DNA from: Pleomorphomonas sp. JP5
GTDB lineage: Bacteria > Pseudomonadota > Alphaproteobacteria > Rhizobiales > Pleomorphomonadaceae
Direction: 5' to 3'
NCBI RefSeq assembly: GCF_023721815.1
Contig: NZ_JAMDLI010000008.1
Span: forward strand, 1,115,206 to 1,179,205
Length of the DNA: 64,000 nucleotides
Under the pieces are notes generated by a model. It was not told the DNA's origin. It saw only the letters and a program-made list of their open reading frames with translations, and did not search any database. The first letter of the stretch is position 1, and each line of letters starts with the position of its first letter. Positions 53,764-63,321 of the stretch are shown piece by piece. The translations under genes were made by a program, and so were the position numbers.

Positions 53764-56700
53764 GTCGAAGCCACGCCCTCACCGCGCTGTTCGTTCGTCG
53801 GCCGGTTTTGGCTCTGGTGGTCAACGCATTGGTGATCGTCGCAGGCCTTGCCGCTTATCGCGACGTGGAAGTGCGCGAGTTGCCCGACGTCGACCGGCCC
53901 GTCGTCACCGTGACCGTCAGCTATGCCGGCGCGGCGCCGGAGACCATCGACACCGACGTCACCGCTCGCGTCGAGTCGGCCGTGTCGCGAGTTGCCGGTG
54001 TGACCTCGATATCTGGGCGGTCGAGTTTCGGCCGATCACGCGTCACCATCGAGTTTTCGGAGAACACAGACCTCAACGTCGCCGCCAACGATACCAGGGA
54101 CGTCGTGAGCCGCATCCGCAACCAGTTGCCAGAAGACGTCGACGAGCCGCAAATCGTCAAGGCCGATGCCGACGGCGACGCCATCATCCGCCTCGCCGTT
54201 ACCTCCGATCGCGTATCGCTCGAGGAACTGACCAGCCTCGTCAACGACCGTATCGCCGATGCTCTCGCCGCTATCGATGGCGTCGCCGACGTCCAGGTGT
54301 TCGGAGACCAGGAGCCGGTGTTCCGCGTCGACATCGATCAGACGGCGATGGCTGCGCGCGGGCTCACGGTCGCCGATCTCACCCAGACGCTTTCCACCGT
54401 GTCGATGGACAGCCCCGCCGGTGCGCTCGCCAATCGCGACCTCAGCCTGGTGGTCCGTGCCGATGCGCGCGTGACCGATGCCGCCGGCATGTCCCGCCTT
54501 CTGATCGACGGCACAACGCGCCTCGGCGACGTGGCGACTGTGTCTCTCGCCCCCGACACCGGCACGTCGCAGCTCAAGATCAACGGCAAGGCCGGTATCG
54601 GCATGGGCATCGTTCGCGCCGCCCGATCCAACTCGATCCAGATCTCAAACGACGTCGCCCGCGTCGTCGCAAACCTCAAGACGACGCTACCCGATGGCGT
54701 CGATCTCACCGTCACGTCCGACGAGGCGCGTTTCATCAACGGGGCCCTACACGAAGTGATCCTGGCCCTCGGGCTCGGCGTCGCAATCGTCATCGCCGTC
54801 ATCTATCTGTTTCTCGCCAGTTGGCGGGCGACGCTGATTCCGGCCGTCACCATTCCGGTGTCTCTCATCGGAACGCTGGCGGCGATGTGGCTGATCGGCT
54901 TCTCGATCAACATCGTCACACTCCTGGCCCTGGTGCTCGCCACGGGCCTTGTGGTGGACGACGCCATCGTCGTCCTGGAGAACATCGTCCGCCGCCGGCA
55001 TATGGGCATGAAGCCGCGCGCTGCGGCGGTGCTCGGCACCGAGGAAGTCTTCTTCGCCGTGCTTGCCACGACGGCCACCCTCGCTGCCGTGTTCGTGCCG
55101 ATTTCCTTCCTGCCCGGCACTGCCGGCAGCCTGTTCCGCGAGTTCGGCTTCGTGCTGGCGATCGCGGTCACCATCTCGGGCTTTACGGCACTGACCTTCG
55201 CACCGATGCTCGCCGCGTCGGTTCTGCCAGCGGAAGACAAGCAGAAGCGCGCCGTCATGCCGCGTCTGCTCGGATCGATCGGCCGGCCGCTCGCCGCGCT
55301 CTATGGCCGCCTGCTCCACGCCGCCCTGGCCGCTCCGCTCGTGGTCGCCGCATTATCCGTCGCCTTCGCCGCCGTGGCCTGGGGTGTATTCCAGAGCCTG
55401 CCGAGCGAACTGACGCCGCGCGAAGACCGCGGTTCGGTAATGCTGCGGGTCACCGCGCCACCCGGCATTTCCATCGACAACATGGGGCGGCAGATGGACA
55501 AGGTGGCCGCCGTCGTCCAGCCCTACCTCGACAGTGGCGAGGCTACCGCCAGTTTCGCCATCGCCGGTCGCGGCGACACCAACTCCGGCTTCATGATGCT
55601 GACGCTCGCCCCCTGGGACGAGCGATCGCGCAGTCAGGCGGCGATCGCCGCCGAGATCAACGGCAAGCTCGCGGCCATTCCATCCATCCAGGCGCGAGCC
55701 CTCAGCTCCAACTCGCTCGGGATCCGTGGCGGTGGACAGGGGCTGCGCCTCTCCCTGGTCGGCCCCGACTTCGACGGGCTCGCCAGGGTCGGCGACGCTT
55801 TCATCAAGGCTCTCGAAGAGCGCCCCGAAGTGCGGAGCGCCACCCTCGATTACCAGCCGACGCAGCCGCAGCTTTCCGTCCGCATCGATCGCGACCGGGC
55901 GCAGGACCTCGGCATCCCCGTCTCCGGTCTGGCCCAGGCACTGCAGGCGGTGCTCGATGGCCGTAAGGTGGCCGACGTGTCGGTTGGCGACCGGATCATT
56001 CCGGTCAAGCTGGTATCCTCAGCCACGCCGATCGACGACCCGACCGATCTCGGCAATGTCTTTCTTCGGACCGGCGACGGGCGAATGGTGCCGATGAGCG
56101 CCATTGCCACCCTGGTCGAAGGCTCGACGGCGCCCGGCCTGTCGCGCGACGGCCAGCAACGGGCGGTGCCCATCTCCATCGATCCGGCACCCGGCGTGGC
56201 GCTAAGGCAGGCAATGGCGGTGGCCGACGAGGTTGCTGCGTCGGTACTGCCGGCCGGCTACGACATCAAGCAGACCGGCGAGGCGGCGGCGCTCGCCCAG
56301 ACCTCGGCGGGGCTTGCCACCACATTCGGCTTCGCGCTGATCGTCGTGCTGCTGGTCCTCGCAGCGCAGTTCGAAAGCTTCGTCGCGGCGTTGATCATCA
56401 TCGCCACCGTGCCCTTCGGCCTTGCCGCAGCAGTGTTCGCCATCCGCCTCACCGGCGGAACGCTCAACATCTACAGCCAGATCGGCCTCGTCATGGTGGT
56501 TGGAATCATGGCCAAGAACGGCATTCTCATCGTCGAGTTCGCCAACCAGCTGCGGGACGAGGGGCGCAATGTGCGAGAGGCGATCGAAATGGCGGCGCGC
56601 ATCCGGCTGAGACCCGTTGTGATGACCATGATCGCCACCATCGTCGGCGCGGTCCCGCTGGTTCTGGCTTTCGGGGCCGGAGCGGAGGCGCGCGTCGCCC

Positions 56701-56909
56701 TCGGTTGGGTACTGGTGGGTGGTCTCGGCTTTGCGACCGTTTTCACACTGTTCCTGACGCCAGTCGCCTATCTGGTGCTGGCCGGGTTCACCAAGCCACG
56801 CGGTCACGTCGAACGCCTTCTGTCCGGCGAACTCACCGCCGCCGAGGCTCTTGGGCTTACCGAGGAAGATCCGGCCTCGCCGCCCAAACCAAAGCTCGCG
56901 GCGGAATAG
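53760..56909 (+). CDS. RND (HAE1-type) multidrug efflux pump
   Basis: The 1049-residue inner-membrane transporter has the RND layout: one membrane helix (residues 10-30), a large periplasmic loop, six helices, then the pattern repeated. The proton-relay aspartates lie in LATGLVVDDAIVVLENIVRR. A second block, GLVMVVGIMAKNGILIVEFA, marks the second half. It exports hydrophobic compounds with the adaptor encoded just before it. The ATG at 53760 follows AGGAGG. No outer-membrane TolC-like gene is adjacent. Confidence 0.94.
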   Translation: MSRSHALTALFVRRPVLALVVNALVIVAGLAAYRDVEVRELPDVDRPVVTVTVSYAGAAPETIDTDVTARVESAVSRVAGVTSISGRSSFGRSRVTIEFSENTDLNVAANDTRDVVSRIRNQLPEDVDEPQIVKADADGDAIIRLAVTSDRVSLEELTSLVNDRIADALAAIDGVADVQVFGDQEPVFRVDIDQTAMAARGLTVADLTQTLSTVSMDSPAGALANRDLSLVVRADARVTDAAGMSRLLIDGTTRLGDVATVSLAPDTGTSQLKINGKAGIGMGIVRAARSNSIQISNDVARVVANLKTTLPDGVDLTVTSDEARFINGALHEVILALGLGVAIVIAVIYLFLASWRATLIPAVTIPVSLIGTLAAMWLIGFSINIVTLLALVLATGLVVDDAIVVLENIVRRRHMGMKPRAAAVLGTEEVFFAVLATTATLAAVFVPISFLPGTAGSLFREFGFVLAIAVTISGFTALTFAPMLAASVLPAEDKQKRAVMPRLLGSIGRPLAALYGRLLHAALAAPLVVAALSVAFAAVAWGVFQSLPSELTPREDRGSVMLRVTAPPGISIDNMGRQMDKVAAVVQPYLDSGEATASFAIAGRGDTNSGFMMLTLAPWDERSRSQAAIAAEINGKLAAIPSIQARALSSNSLGIRGGGQGLRLSLVGPDFDGLARVGDAFIKALEERPEVRSATLDYQPTQPQLSVRIDRDRAQDLGIPVSGLAQALQAVLDGRKVADVSVGDRIIPVKLVSSATPIDDPTDLGNVFLRTGDGRMVPMSAIATLVEGSTAPGLSRDGQQRAVPISIDPAPGVALRQAMAVADEVAASVLPAGYDIKQTGEAAALAQTSAGLATTFGFALIVVLLVLAAQFESFVAALIIIATVPFGLAAAVFAIRLTGGTLNIYSQIGLVMVVGIMAKNGILIVEFANQLRDEGRNVREAIEMAARIRLRPVVMTMIATIVGAVPLVLAFGAGAEARVALGWVLVGGLGFATVFTLFLTPVAYLVLAGFTKPRGHVERLLSGELTAAEALGLTEEDPASPPKPKLAAE

Positions 56910-56916
56910 ATTAAGG

Positions 56917-58206
56917 TTAGGCGACCCGGAACCGACGAGCCTCGGCGGGGTTGGCGAAGACTTCGCGATCGAGGCGCGTCAGCATGTAGGAGATGAGGCC
57001 GGTCATGATCATGTCGGTCTGCCAAGGCAGCGTCTCGATCACCGTCGACCGACGCAGGTCTTCGACCAGCGCAGCCTCGATAGCCGCCTTCAGGCCGCTT
57101 TCGAACAGGGGGTAGGCGCGAACCGAGCCGCCGGTCAGCACGATGCGACTTGGGTTGATAAGGGCCATCAGTCGCGCCAGCCCGTAGCCCAACGTCTCGC
57201 CCGCCCGGTGATAGATCGCCCGCATCGCTTCATCGCCGGCATAGGCGGCGGCCTCGTGGGCGATCAGCTCACCCTGCGTCGGCCGGATACTGAGCGGAGG
57301 CGCATCTTCCGGCAAGCCAAGCGCCTGACGATGAATGGCGTAATCGGCGATGTAGGCCTCAAGGCAACCACGCCGCCCGCACTGGCAAAGGGCTCCGTTG
57401 GGCAGGTGATTCATGTGGCCGAACTCGGCCGCCGAGCCGGCGGCGCCGTGATGCAGCCGATCGCCGACGAACAGGCCCGCCCCCACGCCCTGATCGACGA
57501 AGATCACTGCAAAGGTCCCGCTATAGATGTCCGGATTGGCCTCGTGCAGGGCCTGCGCGATCATGTTGGCGTCGTTGGAGAGAATGCAGTTGCGACCGGT
57601 CAACGCCTTGAGCGGTTCGACGAGGCGCATGTCCCGGACGCCGAAAGCCGGCGACCACATCACCGAGCCCGTGTTGGTGTCGACGAAGCCCTGCGCGCCA
57701 ATGGCGATCTCGGCCACCTGACGAAAATCGATGCCATTGTCGGCGACGATACGGCCGAGCAGATCGGCAAGCTTGACGGGGAAGCTGTCGCGCGTCTCCT
57801 GATACGTCGGAACGATAGCTTCCTGCCGATCGATGATATGGCCGTCGAAATCGGCCAGTTGCAGAACGACGCTGTCGCGCGAGATCTTGGCCGCCAGCAC
57901 ATAGCCAGCCGTCGGATCGAGACGCAACATGACGCGAGGCCGACCGCGCCGAGCCGGTTCGGCCTGGACCTCCGCGTTCTCCACCTCGTCGTCACTGGCC
58001 TCGACCAACCCCTCGGCGATCAGATCGGCGGTGATGGCCGTAATGGTGGCCGGCGACAGATTCGTTTCAGTCCCGAGATCCACGCGAGCGATCGGCTCGC
58101 GCCGGCGCAACGCCGAAAGCACCAGGGATCGGTTCTGCCGCCGCACATGATCGCTGTCGGCCTTGCCGACGGAAACGCGCCGCGAGCCATCTCCACGCAC
58201 GGTCAT
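56917..58206 (-). CDS. ROK-family transcriptional regulator (XylR/NagC type)
   Basis: The 429-residue protein has an N-terminal winged helix (RRREPIARVDLGTETNLSPA) and a C-terminal ROK sugar-kinase fold with the zinc motif H-x-CxCGRRGC (CQCGRRGCLEAYI). Kinase-like members are shorter; the extra N-terminal domain makes this a regulator. It diverges from the xylose-type binding-protein gene at 58581, which it may control, and its own gap holds the shared promoter region. Confidence 0.9.
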   Translation of the reverse strand: MTVRGDGSRRVSVGKADSDHVRRQNRSLVLSALRRREPIARVDLGTETNLSPATITAITADLIAEGLVEASDDEVENAEVQAEPARRGRPRVMLRLDPTAGYVLAAKISRDSVVLQLADFDGHIIDRQEAIVPTYQETRDSFPVKLADLLGRIVADNGIDFRQVAEIAIGAQGFVDTNTGSVMWSPAFGVRDMRLVEPLKALTGRNCILSNDANMIAQALHEANPDIYSGTFAVIFVDQGVGAGLFVGDRLHHGAAGSAAEFGHMNHLPNGALCQCGRRGCLEAYIADYAIHRQALGLPEDAPPLSIRPTQGELIAHEAAAYAGDEAMRAIYHRAGETLGYGLARLMALINPSRIVLTGGSVRAYPLFESGLKAAIEAALVEDLRRSTVIETLPWQTDMIMTGLISYMLTRLDREVFANPAEARRFRVA

Positions 58207-58580
58207 AGTAACGCTTGTCCTCCCCCACCGGCGGGATCATCCCCGTCCCCGGCGCCCCGCGTCTTATCTCTATCGGAGCATTCCCCGACCTGATCGTTCA
58301 GGCCGAGACGCCCTTGGGCCGAAGCCGCTCCGGATTTCCTCCACCCCTCACCGCGCATCCCGGGGGCAGAAGCCCCCGAGGTGCCGCGCCGCTTCCCCCA
58401 AAGCGGCCGGCCCAGATCGGCATCGGATATTGACATCGGCCATGGCCCCGGTCCACGCTTTTTTTGAGCTTCAAAGATAATCGTTGGGTAGAGTGGGCCG
58501 AGCGGCCAACTTCACAATGGAAACCCCGGAGCGTATTGTCTTCGCGCTCGTGGAACGACATTCGGGGGGACGTCGTCAGC
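58207..58580. promoter_or_regulatory. Divergent gap between the ROK gene and the orphan binding-protein gene
   Basis: The 374-base gap must carry promoters for both genes. I found no clear palindrome or hexamer pair and no supported ORF. Confidence 0.5.
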
Positions 58581-59600
58581 ATGTGGAAAGTGCTTCCGGT
58601 CATCGCCCTCGGGCTGTTCTGTCAAGCAGCGATGGCCGGACCAGTGATTGGTGTGAGCTGGCCGGGCGATACCACGCATCAATGGAAGCTGGATGCCGAA
58701 GCGATCCGTGACGCGGTATCGGCGGGATCCGGAGCGGTGATCGAAACCGACGCACGCCTGTCGGCCGCCAAGCAGATCCTCGACGTGATGAGCCTGATCG
58801 ACGCCAAGGTCGACGCGTTGATCGTCGCAGCGGTCGATCCCCGTGCGCTGGAACCGTCGATCCGAGCGGCGGTTGCCGCCGGAATCCCGGTGATCGGCTA
58901 TGACCGGCCCATCGGTCTCGAAGGCGTGCTATCGATTGGCTTCAACCAAGCGGATGTCGGGAGGCTACAGTCGCTGGCTCTCTACGCGGCGCGGCCGCGC
59001 GGCGGTTGGGTGCTGCTGAAAGGCGACTTCGACGACCCGCAGACCGCGCGCCTTTACGCCGGCCAAATCGGCGTTCTCAAGGATTCGATCAGTGCCGGGC
59101 TGATCCGCATTGCCGGGGAGGCCTACACCCCGGGCGGCTTGTCGCTGAATGCCCGCCGTGCCTTCGGCAACATTCTCGACGCCACCCGCAACGACGTAGA
59201 CGCGGTGCTGACGCCGGACGACGCCAGTGCCGGAGAGGCGATTTCGGTGCTTGAAGAGCGTGGACTCATCGACAAGGTTGCCGTCGTCGGCCAGGGCGGA
59301 GATCCGGAGACGCTCAATCGCATCGCGCGGGGGGTGCAAACCGCCACCATCTGGGAAGATCACGAGGCGCTTGCCCGCAAGGCGGCCGAAGCGGCGCTGC
59401 AGCTGGCCGATGGCCGCTTGCCAATGGAACTCGGGGTGGCAAGACGGCTCGGCGACGGACAGGGGACGACCTACGAGCTGAATCTGCAGCCCTTCACCAT
59501 TACTGTCGATGCGCTCGGCCTTGCGCTGTCGACCGGCTGGATCGATGCCGAGCGCCTCTGCCATCAGGTGCCGGCCGGCCACATCGCCGACTGTCCCTGA
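58581..59600 (+). CDS. Orphan xylose-type substrate-binding protein
   Basis: The 339-residue protein has a short signal peptide (residues 1-19, ending AMA before GPV) and a XylF-like type-I binding fold. Examples are LSAAKQILDVMSLIDAKVDA, VIGYDRPI, AVLTPDDASAGEAISVLEER and VVGQGGDPETLNRIARGVQT. No permease or ATPase gene is adjacent. It may serve a transporter elsewhere or act as a periplasmic sensor. It diverges from a ROK regulator. The ATG at 58581 follows GGGGGA at a rather long spacing. Confidence 0.82.
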   Translation: MWKVLPVIALGLFCQAAMAGPVIGVSWPGDTTHQWKLDAEAIRDAVSAGSGAVIETDARLSAAKQILDVMSLIDAKVDALIVAAVDPRALEPSIRAAVAAGIPVIGYDRPIGLEGVLSIGFNQADVGRLQSLALYAARPRGGWVLLKGDFDDPQTARLYAGQIGVLKDSISAGLIRIAGEAYTPGGLSLNARRAFGNILDATRNDVDAVLTPDDASAGEAISVLEERGLIDKVAVVGQGGDPETLNRIARGVQTATIWEDHEALARKAAEAALQLADGRLPMELGVARRLGDGQGTTYELNLQPFTITVDALGLALSTGWIDAERLCHQVPAGHIADCP

Positions 59601-59615
59601 GAGAGCGGGGAATAC

Positions 59616-60224
59616 TCAATCAAACAGCTCCGGCCTGCGTCGGCGCAAGGCCTCGACCAAAAGACGCGTCTTGAGATCGAGTACCTCGCCATTGTCGGCG
59701 AGATTGGCCAGCGTGGACAGCGGCAGTTCGACCACTTCGATCTCCTCGCTCTCCTCTGCGAGGCCTCCCCCCTTGCCGCGCTGAGCGGACGTGTCGATCT
59801 CGCCGAGATAGAGCCAAACCCGTTCGGTCAGTGACCCCGGAGAGGCATAGGGGCGGCCAAGATACTCCAGCTTGCCGACGACGCATCCCGCCTCTTCCCA
59901 GGCTTCGCGACGCACAGCCGTCTCACCGTCCTCACCGTCATCGACGATGCCGGCGATCGCCTCGAGCGTCACGCCGCTGCCGTCGGCCAGAAGCGCGGCG
60001 GCGCGTACCTGGCGGACCAGGATCGCTGTCCGTTGAAGCGAATCGTAGACGAGGACCGCGGCGCCATCGCCATGGTCGTGCACCTCGCGCCGCACCAGCC
60101 GAGGCTCGCCATGCACCGTTGTTTCGAGGACAGCCACTTCAAGCGTCAACCAGCCATCATAGACGGTTCGCCGCTCCTTGACGGATACGGGAGGCAAGCG
60201 GTTCTCGGTCAGACGGTCCGCCAT
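59616..60224 (-). CDS. Nudix hydrolase (NudK/ADP-ribose pyrophosphatase-like)
   Basis: The 202-residue enzyme has a Nudix box, with EDGETAVRREAWEEAGCVV matching the core REUxEExGU (REAWEEAGC). The N-terminal beta-rich part and the SPGSLTERVWLYLG block after the box are typical of the NudK/NudF group, which cleaves GDP-mannose or ADP-ribose. Substrate cannot be fixed from sequence. It is convergent with the binding-protein gene and divergent from glmU. Confidence 0.88.
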   Translation of the reverse strand: MADRLTENRLPPVSVKERRTVYDGWLTLEVAVLETTVHGEPRLVRREVHDHGDGAAVLVYDSLQRTAILVRQVRAAALLADGSGVTLEAIAGIVDDGEDGETAVRREAWEEAGCVVGKLEYLGRPYASPGSLTERVWLYLGEIDTSAQRGKGGGLAEESEEIEVVELPLSTLANLADNGEVLDLKTRLLVEALRRRRPELFD

Positions 60225-60516
60225 ACTTGAATCTCCCTGTCGTCAGCGTCGCCCCTTGATAGACGCCCGTCACCGCCCCCGCCAGCGTCCGAAGTCGGCT
60301 GGCGTTGCCAGAGCACCCGGACGAAACACCGCTGTCGCACGCGGGCAACAGTGACACCCGTTCCGTTTGATCCGGATTGATCGAGCCCAAGAGGGTTTCG
60401 ACCTGGCGGAGACGGCAGCCCCCTCGGCCACCACTTTGTTTGAGCGGCACGGTCTTCTGCTTGACCGACGCCCCCCGGGTCGGCCAAATGCTGCAACCGT
60501 CGTTTGGGAGCCCACC

Positions 60517-61884
60517 ATGATCGATACGTCCTGCCTCGCCGTCATCCTCGCGGCCGGAGAAGGCACGCGCATGAAATCCGACCTGCCGAAAGTGCTGCAC
60601 CCGGTGGGCGGCCGACCTCTCATCGATGCCGTGCTGGAAAGCGCCCGGGCCGGCGGAGCCAGTCGTTTCGCGGTGGTGATCGGCGCTGGAGCCGACAAGG
60701 TGCGCGCCCATCTCGGCAAGGTGGCCGCGAACTTGGAGGTCTTCGAGCAGCGAGAGCGTCTCGGCACGGCTCATGCGACTCTGGCCGCGCGCGAAGCACT
60801 CGTCGATCACAATGGGCCAGTACTCGTACTGTTCGGCGATACCCCCCTCGTACGACCGGCCACCATTTCCGCCCTTTCCGAGCGACTCTCCGCAGGAGCG
60901 GATGTCGCTCTCCTCGGCTTTGAGACCGACGCGCCAACGGGATACGGTCGGCTGATCATCAAGGATGAGCGACTGGTCGCCATCGTCGAGGAAAAGGATG
61001 CCGACGCGGAGACCAAGGCAATCCGCGTCTGCAATTCGGGAATCATGGCCTTCAGGCAAGGCTTGCTGCCCGAGTTGCTTGACGCCATCGGCAATGCCAA
61101 CGCCAAGGGCGAGTATTACCTGACCGACGCGATCGCGGTGGCGACGGCGCGCGGCCTCAGGGCCGAAGCGGTCATCGGCGAGGACGAGAGCGAGTTCGTC
61201 GGGATCAACGACCGCGCGCAGCTCGCAGCGGCCGAGGCGATCTTCCAGCAGCGGATGCGCGCCGAGGCGATGGCTTCCGGCGTGACGCTCGTGGCGCCGG
61301 AGACGGTCTTCTTCTCCTTCGACACCAGGCTTGGCCGCGATGTGGTGGTGGAACCCAACGTGGTGTTCGCCCCTGGTGTAGATGTGGCGTCGGGTGCGAC
61401 AATTCGCGCCTTCAGCCATCTTGAGGGAGCCAAGGTGGCAGGGGGAGCCATCGTCGGCCCTTATGCGCGGCTGCGACCGGGCGCCGATCTGGCGGAGAAC
61501 GTTCACGTCGGCAACTTCGTCGAGATCAAGAACGCCCGCGTCGACCGGGGCGCCAAGGTCAACCATCTCACTTACATCGGCGATGCCTCGATAGGCGCCC
61601 GGACCAACGTTGGCGCCGGCACAATCACCTGCAACTACGACGGCTTCTTCAAGCACAAGACGATCATCGGAGCCGACGTGTTCGTCGGGTCGAACACCGT
61701 CATGGTCGCGCCGGTCACCGTGGGGGACAATGCGCTGACCGCGGCCGGTTCGGTCATCACGACCGACGTGCCCCCTGACGCCATGGCCTTCGGGCGCGCG
61801 CGCCAGGACGTGAAAGAGGGCATGGGAGCAGCGAAGAAGGCCATGCTTGCGGCCAAGAAGGCATCCGCCAAGCCTGCCGGCTGA
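60517..61884 (+). CDS. glmU: Bifunctional N-acetyltransferase/UDP-GlcNAc pyrophosphorylase
   Basis: The 455-residue enzyme makes UDP-N-acetylglucosamine for peptidoglycan and lipopolysaccharide. The N-terminal uridylyltransferase has LAAGEGTRMKSDLPKVLHPV and LFGDTPLV. The C-terminal acetyltransferase is a left-handed beta-helix with repeated hexapeptides and the blocks VGNFVEIKNA and NYDGFFKHKT. GGGAG precedes the ATG at 60517; the in-frame sequence upstream to 60367 lacks GlmU similarity. Confidence 0.96.
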   Translation: MIDTSCLAVILAAGEGTRMKSDLPKVLHPVGGRPLIDAVLESARAGGASRFAVVIGAGADKVRAHLGKVAANLEVFEQRERLGTAHATLAAREALVDHNGPVLVLFGDTPLVRPATISALSERLSAGADVALLGFETDAPTGYGRLIIKDERLVAIVEEKDADAETKAIRVCNSGIMAFRQGLLPELLDAIGNANAKGEYYLTDAIAVATARGLRAEAVIGEDESEFVGINDRAQLAAAEAIFQQRMRAEAMASGVTLVAPETVFFSFDTRLGRDVVVEPNVVFAPGVDVASGATIRAFSHLEGAKVAGGAIVGPYARLRPGADLAENVHVGNFVEIKNARVDRGAKVNHLTYIGDASIGARTNVGAGTITCNYDGFFKHKTIIGADVFVGSNTVMVAPVTVGDNALTAAGSVITTDVPPDAMAFGRARQDVKEGMGAAKKAMLAAKKASAKPAG

Positions 61885-61889
61885 CCGAC

Positions 61890-61905
61890 GGGCGTTTCGC
61901 CCTTT
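61890..61905 (+). terminator. Weak terminator candidate after glmU
   Basis: GGGCG pairs with CGCCC around TTT and only TTT follows the stem, starting 6 bases past the glmU stop. Stem and T tract are both short. Confidence 0.35.
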
Positions 61906-62344
61906 GGGATATCTCCCGTAGGCAATCTTCGCCGCCGGAGTCTACCCGGCAAGAGGGACTCATTCCCTTTTGTCCCAATTTCGATGTCAGAATGATCGGT
62001 CTCGGACACGCAACGCGCGCCGTTTGCCTCGTCTGGAAGACAATCTTCAGTAGAGAAATCAGATAGAGTACAGCCTCATCACCGAGGTGAAGACAAGGCC
62101 GGGATACCTCGCAGCCGAGCCCGGCAGGGTCAACTCGTGGCGCCGCCTTTCCTCTTTTGACCGTTTGCCAACGTTTTTGTAGCGAAGGCCCGACCGAAAC
62201 GTTCATCAAAACATGGATGATCCTGCTTGCCTCAGTCTTACTGACGCAACTTTCCGAGCTAACCCTCCGTGAGAAAATGTCATGCGCTCTTTTGCCGCCG
62301 AGGTCGACTCGCGAGCCCCAAGACACTCAATGGTTTTGTCGAAC

Positions 62345-62490
62345 ATGAAAACCTCTTCTTCCAATTGAATTTTTGTATTTTACCTATAAAAATTTTGTTC
62401 GATATTCGAATTTATAATTGAAAGTTCGAAAGAAACCGCTCAAAATTCTCCTAAAGTCGAATTTTCTCTTTTAATTACGGCATCTTGAAT
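62345..62490. other. AT-rich island with repeated TTCGA motifs
   Basis: This stretch is mostly A and T while the surrounding DNA is G+C-rich. TTCGA or TTCGAA occurs at 62398, 62405 and 62424, and GTCGAATTTT follows near 62456. The spacing suggests a cluster of regulator sites, but no regulator is known for it here. Confidence 0.5.
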
Positions 62491-63004
62491 GAGCACCGTA
62501 TTCCCCGTCCGCAAAAATGCAAGGGATTGCACGGATAAAAGCAGGGCTTGCAGAGCTAGAACCGCTTGGCTAAACTATTACATAAAGTCGATCCGGCGCC
62601 TGGGAAGAGGACCGGAGAACTCGGCTGATTTGGGGGAAAAATCAGGCATGACAGGGAGTTGCGAGCGCGATGCCTGCGACGGTGTGCGGCTTAAGCCCGA
62701 CACGGTCAGGGTATTTGCGGTGTCCTCTCCCGAAAGACGATATTCAGACCGGTCGCGGCGAGGCATTTCGTCCACGGACAAAGATGTCATCACCGATGGC
62801 TCGAGGGTGAGGATGACGGGAGGATTTTCCTCTTCGTTCCAGACCGAGGGCTTCGATGTCGGCAACCGGGTCAAGATCGCTCGTCTCCCGCCACACGGCG
62901 TCGCGTTAGTCGATGGTCGGTGCCGGCGAGGTCTGGACAGCGGCGTGGTTTCGGTGAAACTGCCGCTGGGAAAGCGGGAGGCACTGGCTGCCCGCCGGGT
63001 GGAT

Positions 63005-63066
63005 TTGACATGCGCATGTCCGGACGTGTCCGGAGAGCACGATTCGTCGCCCCGCTCGGGGCGACG
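63005..63066. promoter_or_regulatory. Palindrome cluster upstream of chvE
   Basis: GACATGC/GCATGTC (63007-63020) is a perfect 14-base palindrome that overlaps a TTGACA at 63005-63010. CCGGAC-GT-GTCCGG follows at 63021-63034. A 9-base-stem hairpin (arms 63045-63053 and 63058-63066) lies downstream. This may be the chvE promoter and operator with a structured leader. Confidence 0.4.
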
Positions 63067-63321
63067 TGGCGATGGCGGTCAAACGGCTGCCCTTCGCATC
63101 AGGAGGCTCCTCCCTTCACCCGGCGTCAGCCGGTGCGGATGGGGAGGCTAGGATCCGGTGGCAAGCGTCACCGGGCCGCAAGAGGGAATAAGGCAGGGCC
63201 ACCCTGCTTTATGAGGACGTCAGGGGCGACAAGCGTCTGACGAAATTGGTCACCAACTCACACGGAGTTCCCGAAGAGGCGTGGCAGGTCGCCAACCCTC
63301 GCGGGATTGAAGGGGGAGAGA

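Larger units (their letters stand above)
61885..63321. other. 1.4 kb intergenic region between glmU and chvE
   Basis: No convincing gene is present. The longest ORF (62489-63151) is Arg-rich, matches nothing I know and is probably spurious. The region holds a weak hairpin after glmU, a sharply AT-rich island (about 62345-62490) with repeated TTCGA motifs, and a set of palindromes and a hairpin between 63005 and 63066. It probably contains the chvE promoter and a long leader. Confidence 0.6.

Noticed and set aside
62520-62600. tRNA-like look of the sequence around the start of the 220-codon ORF
   Set aside because: I could not fold it into a cloverleaf with a proper anticodon arm and T loop.
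62489-63151. 220-codon ORF in the glmU-chvE gap
   Set aside because: Arg- and Ser-rich, no good ribosome site, no recognisable domain, and it spans the palindrome cluster. A real gene cannot be fully excluded.
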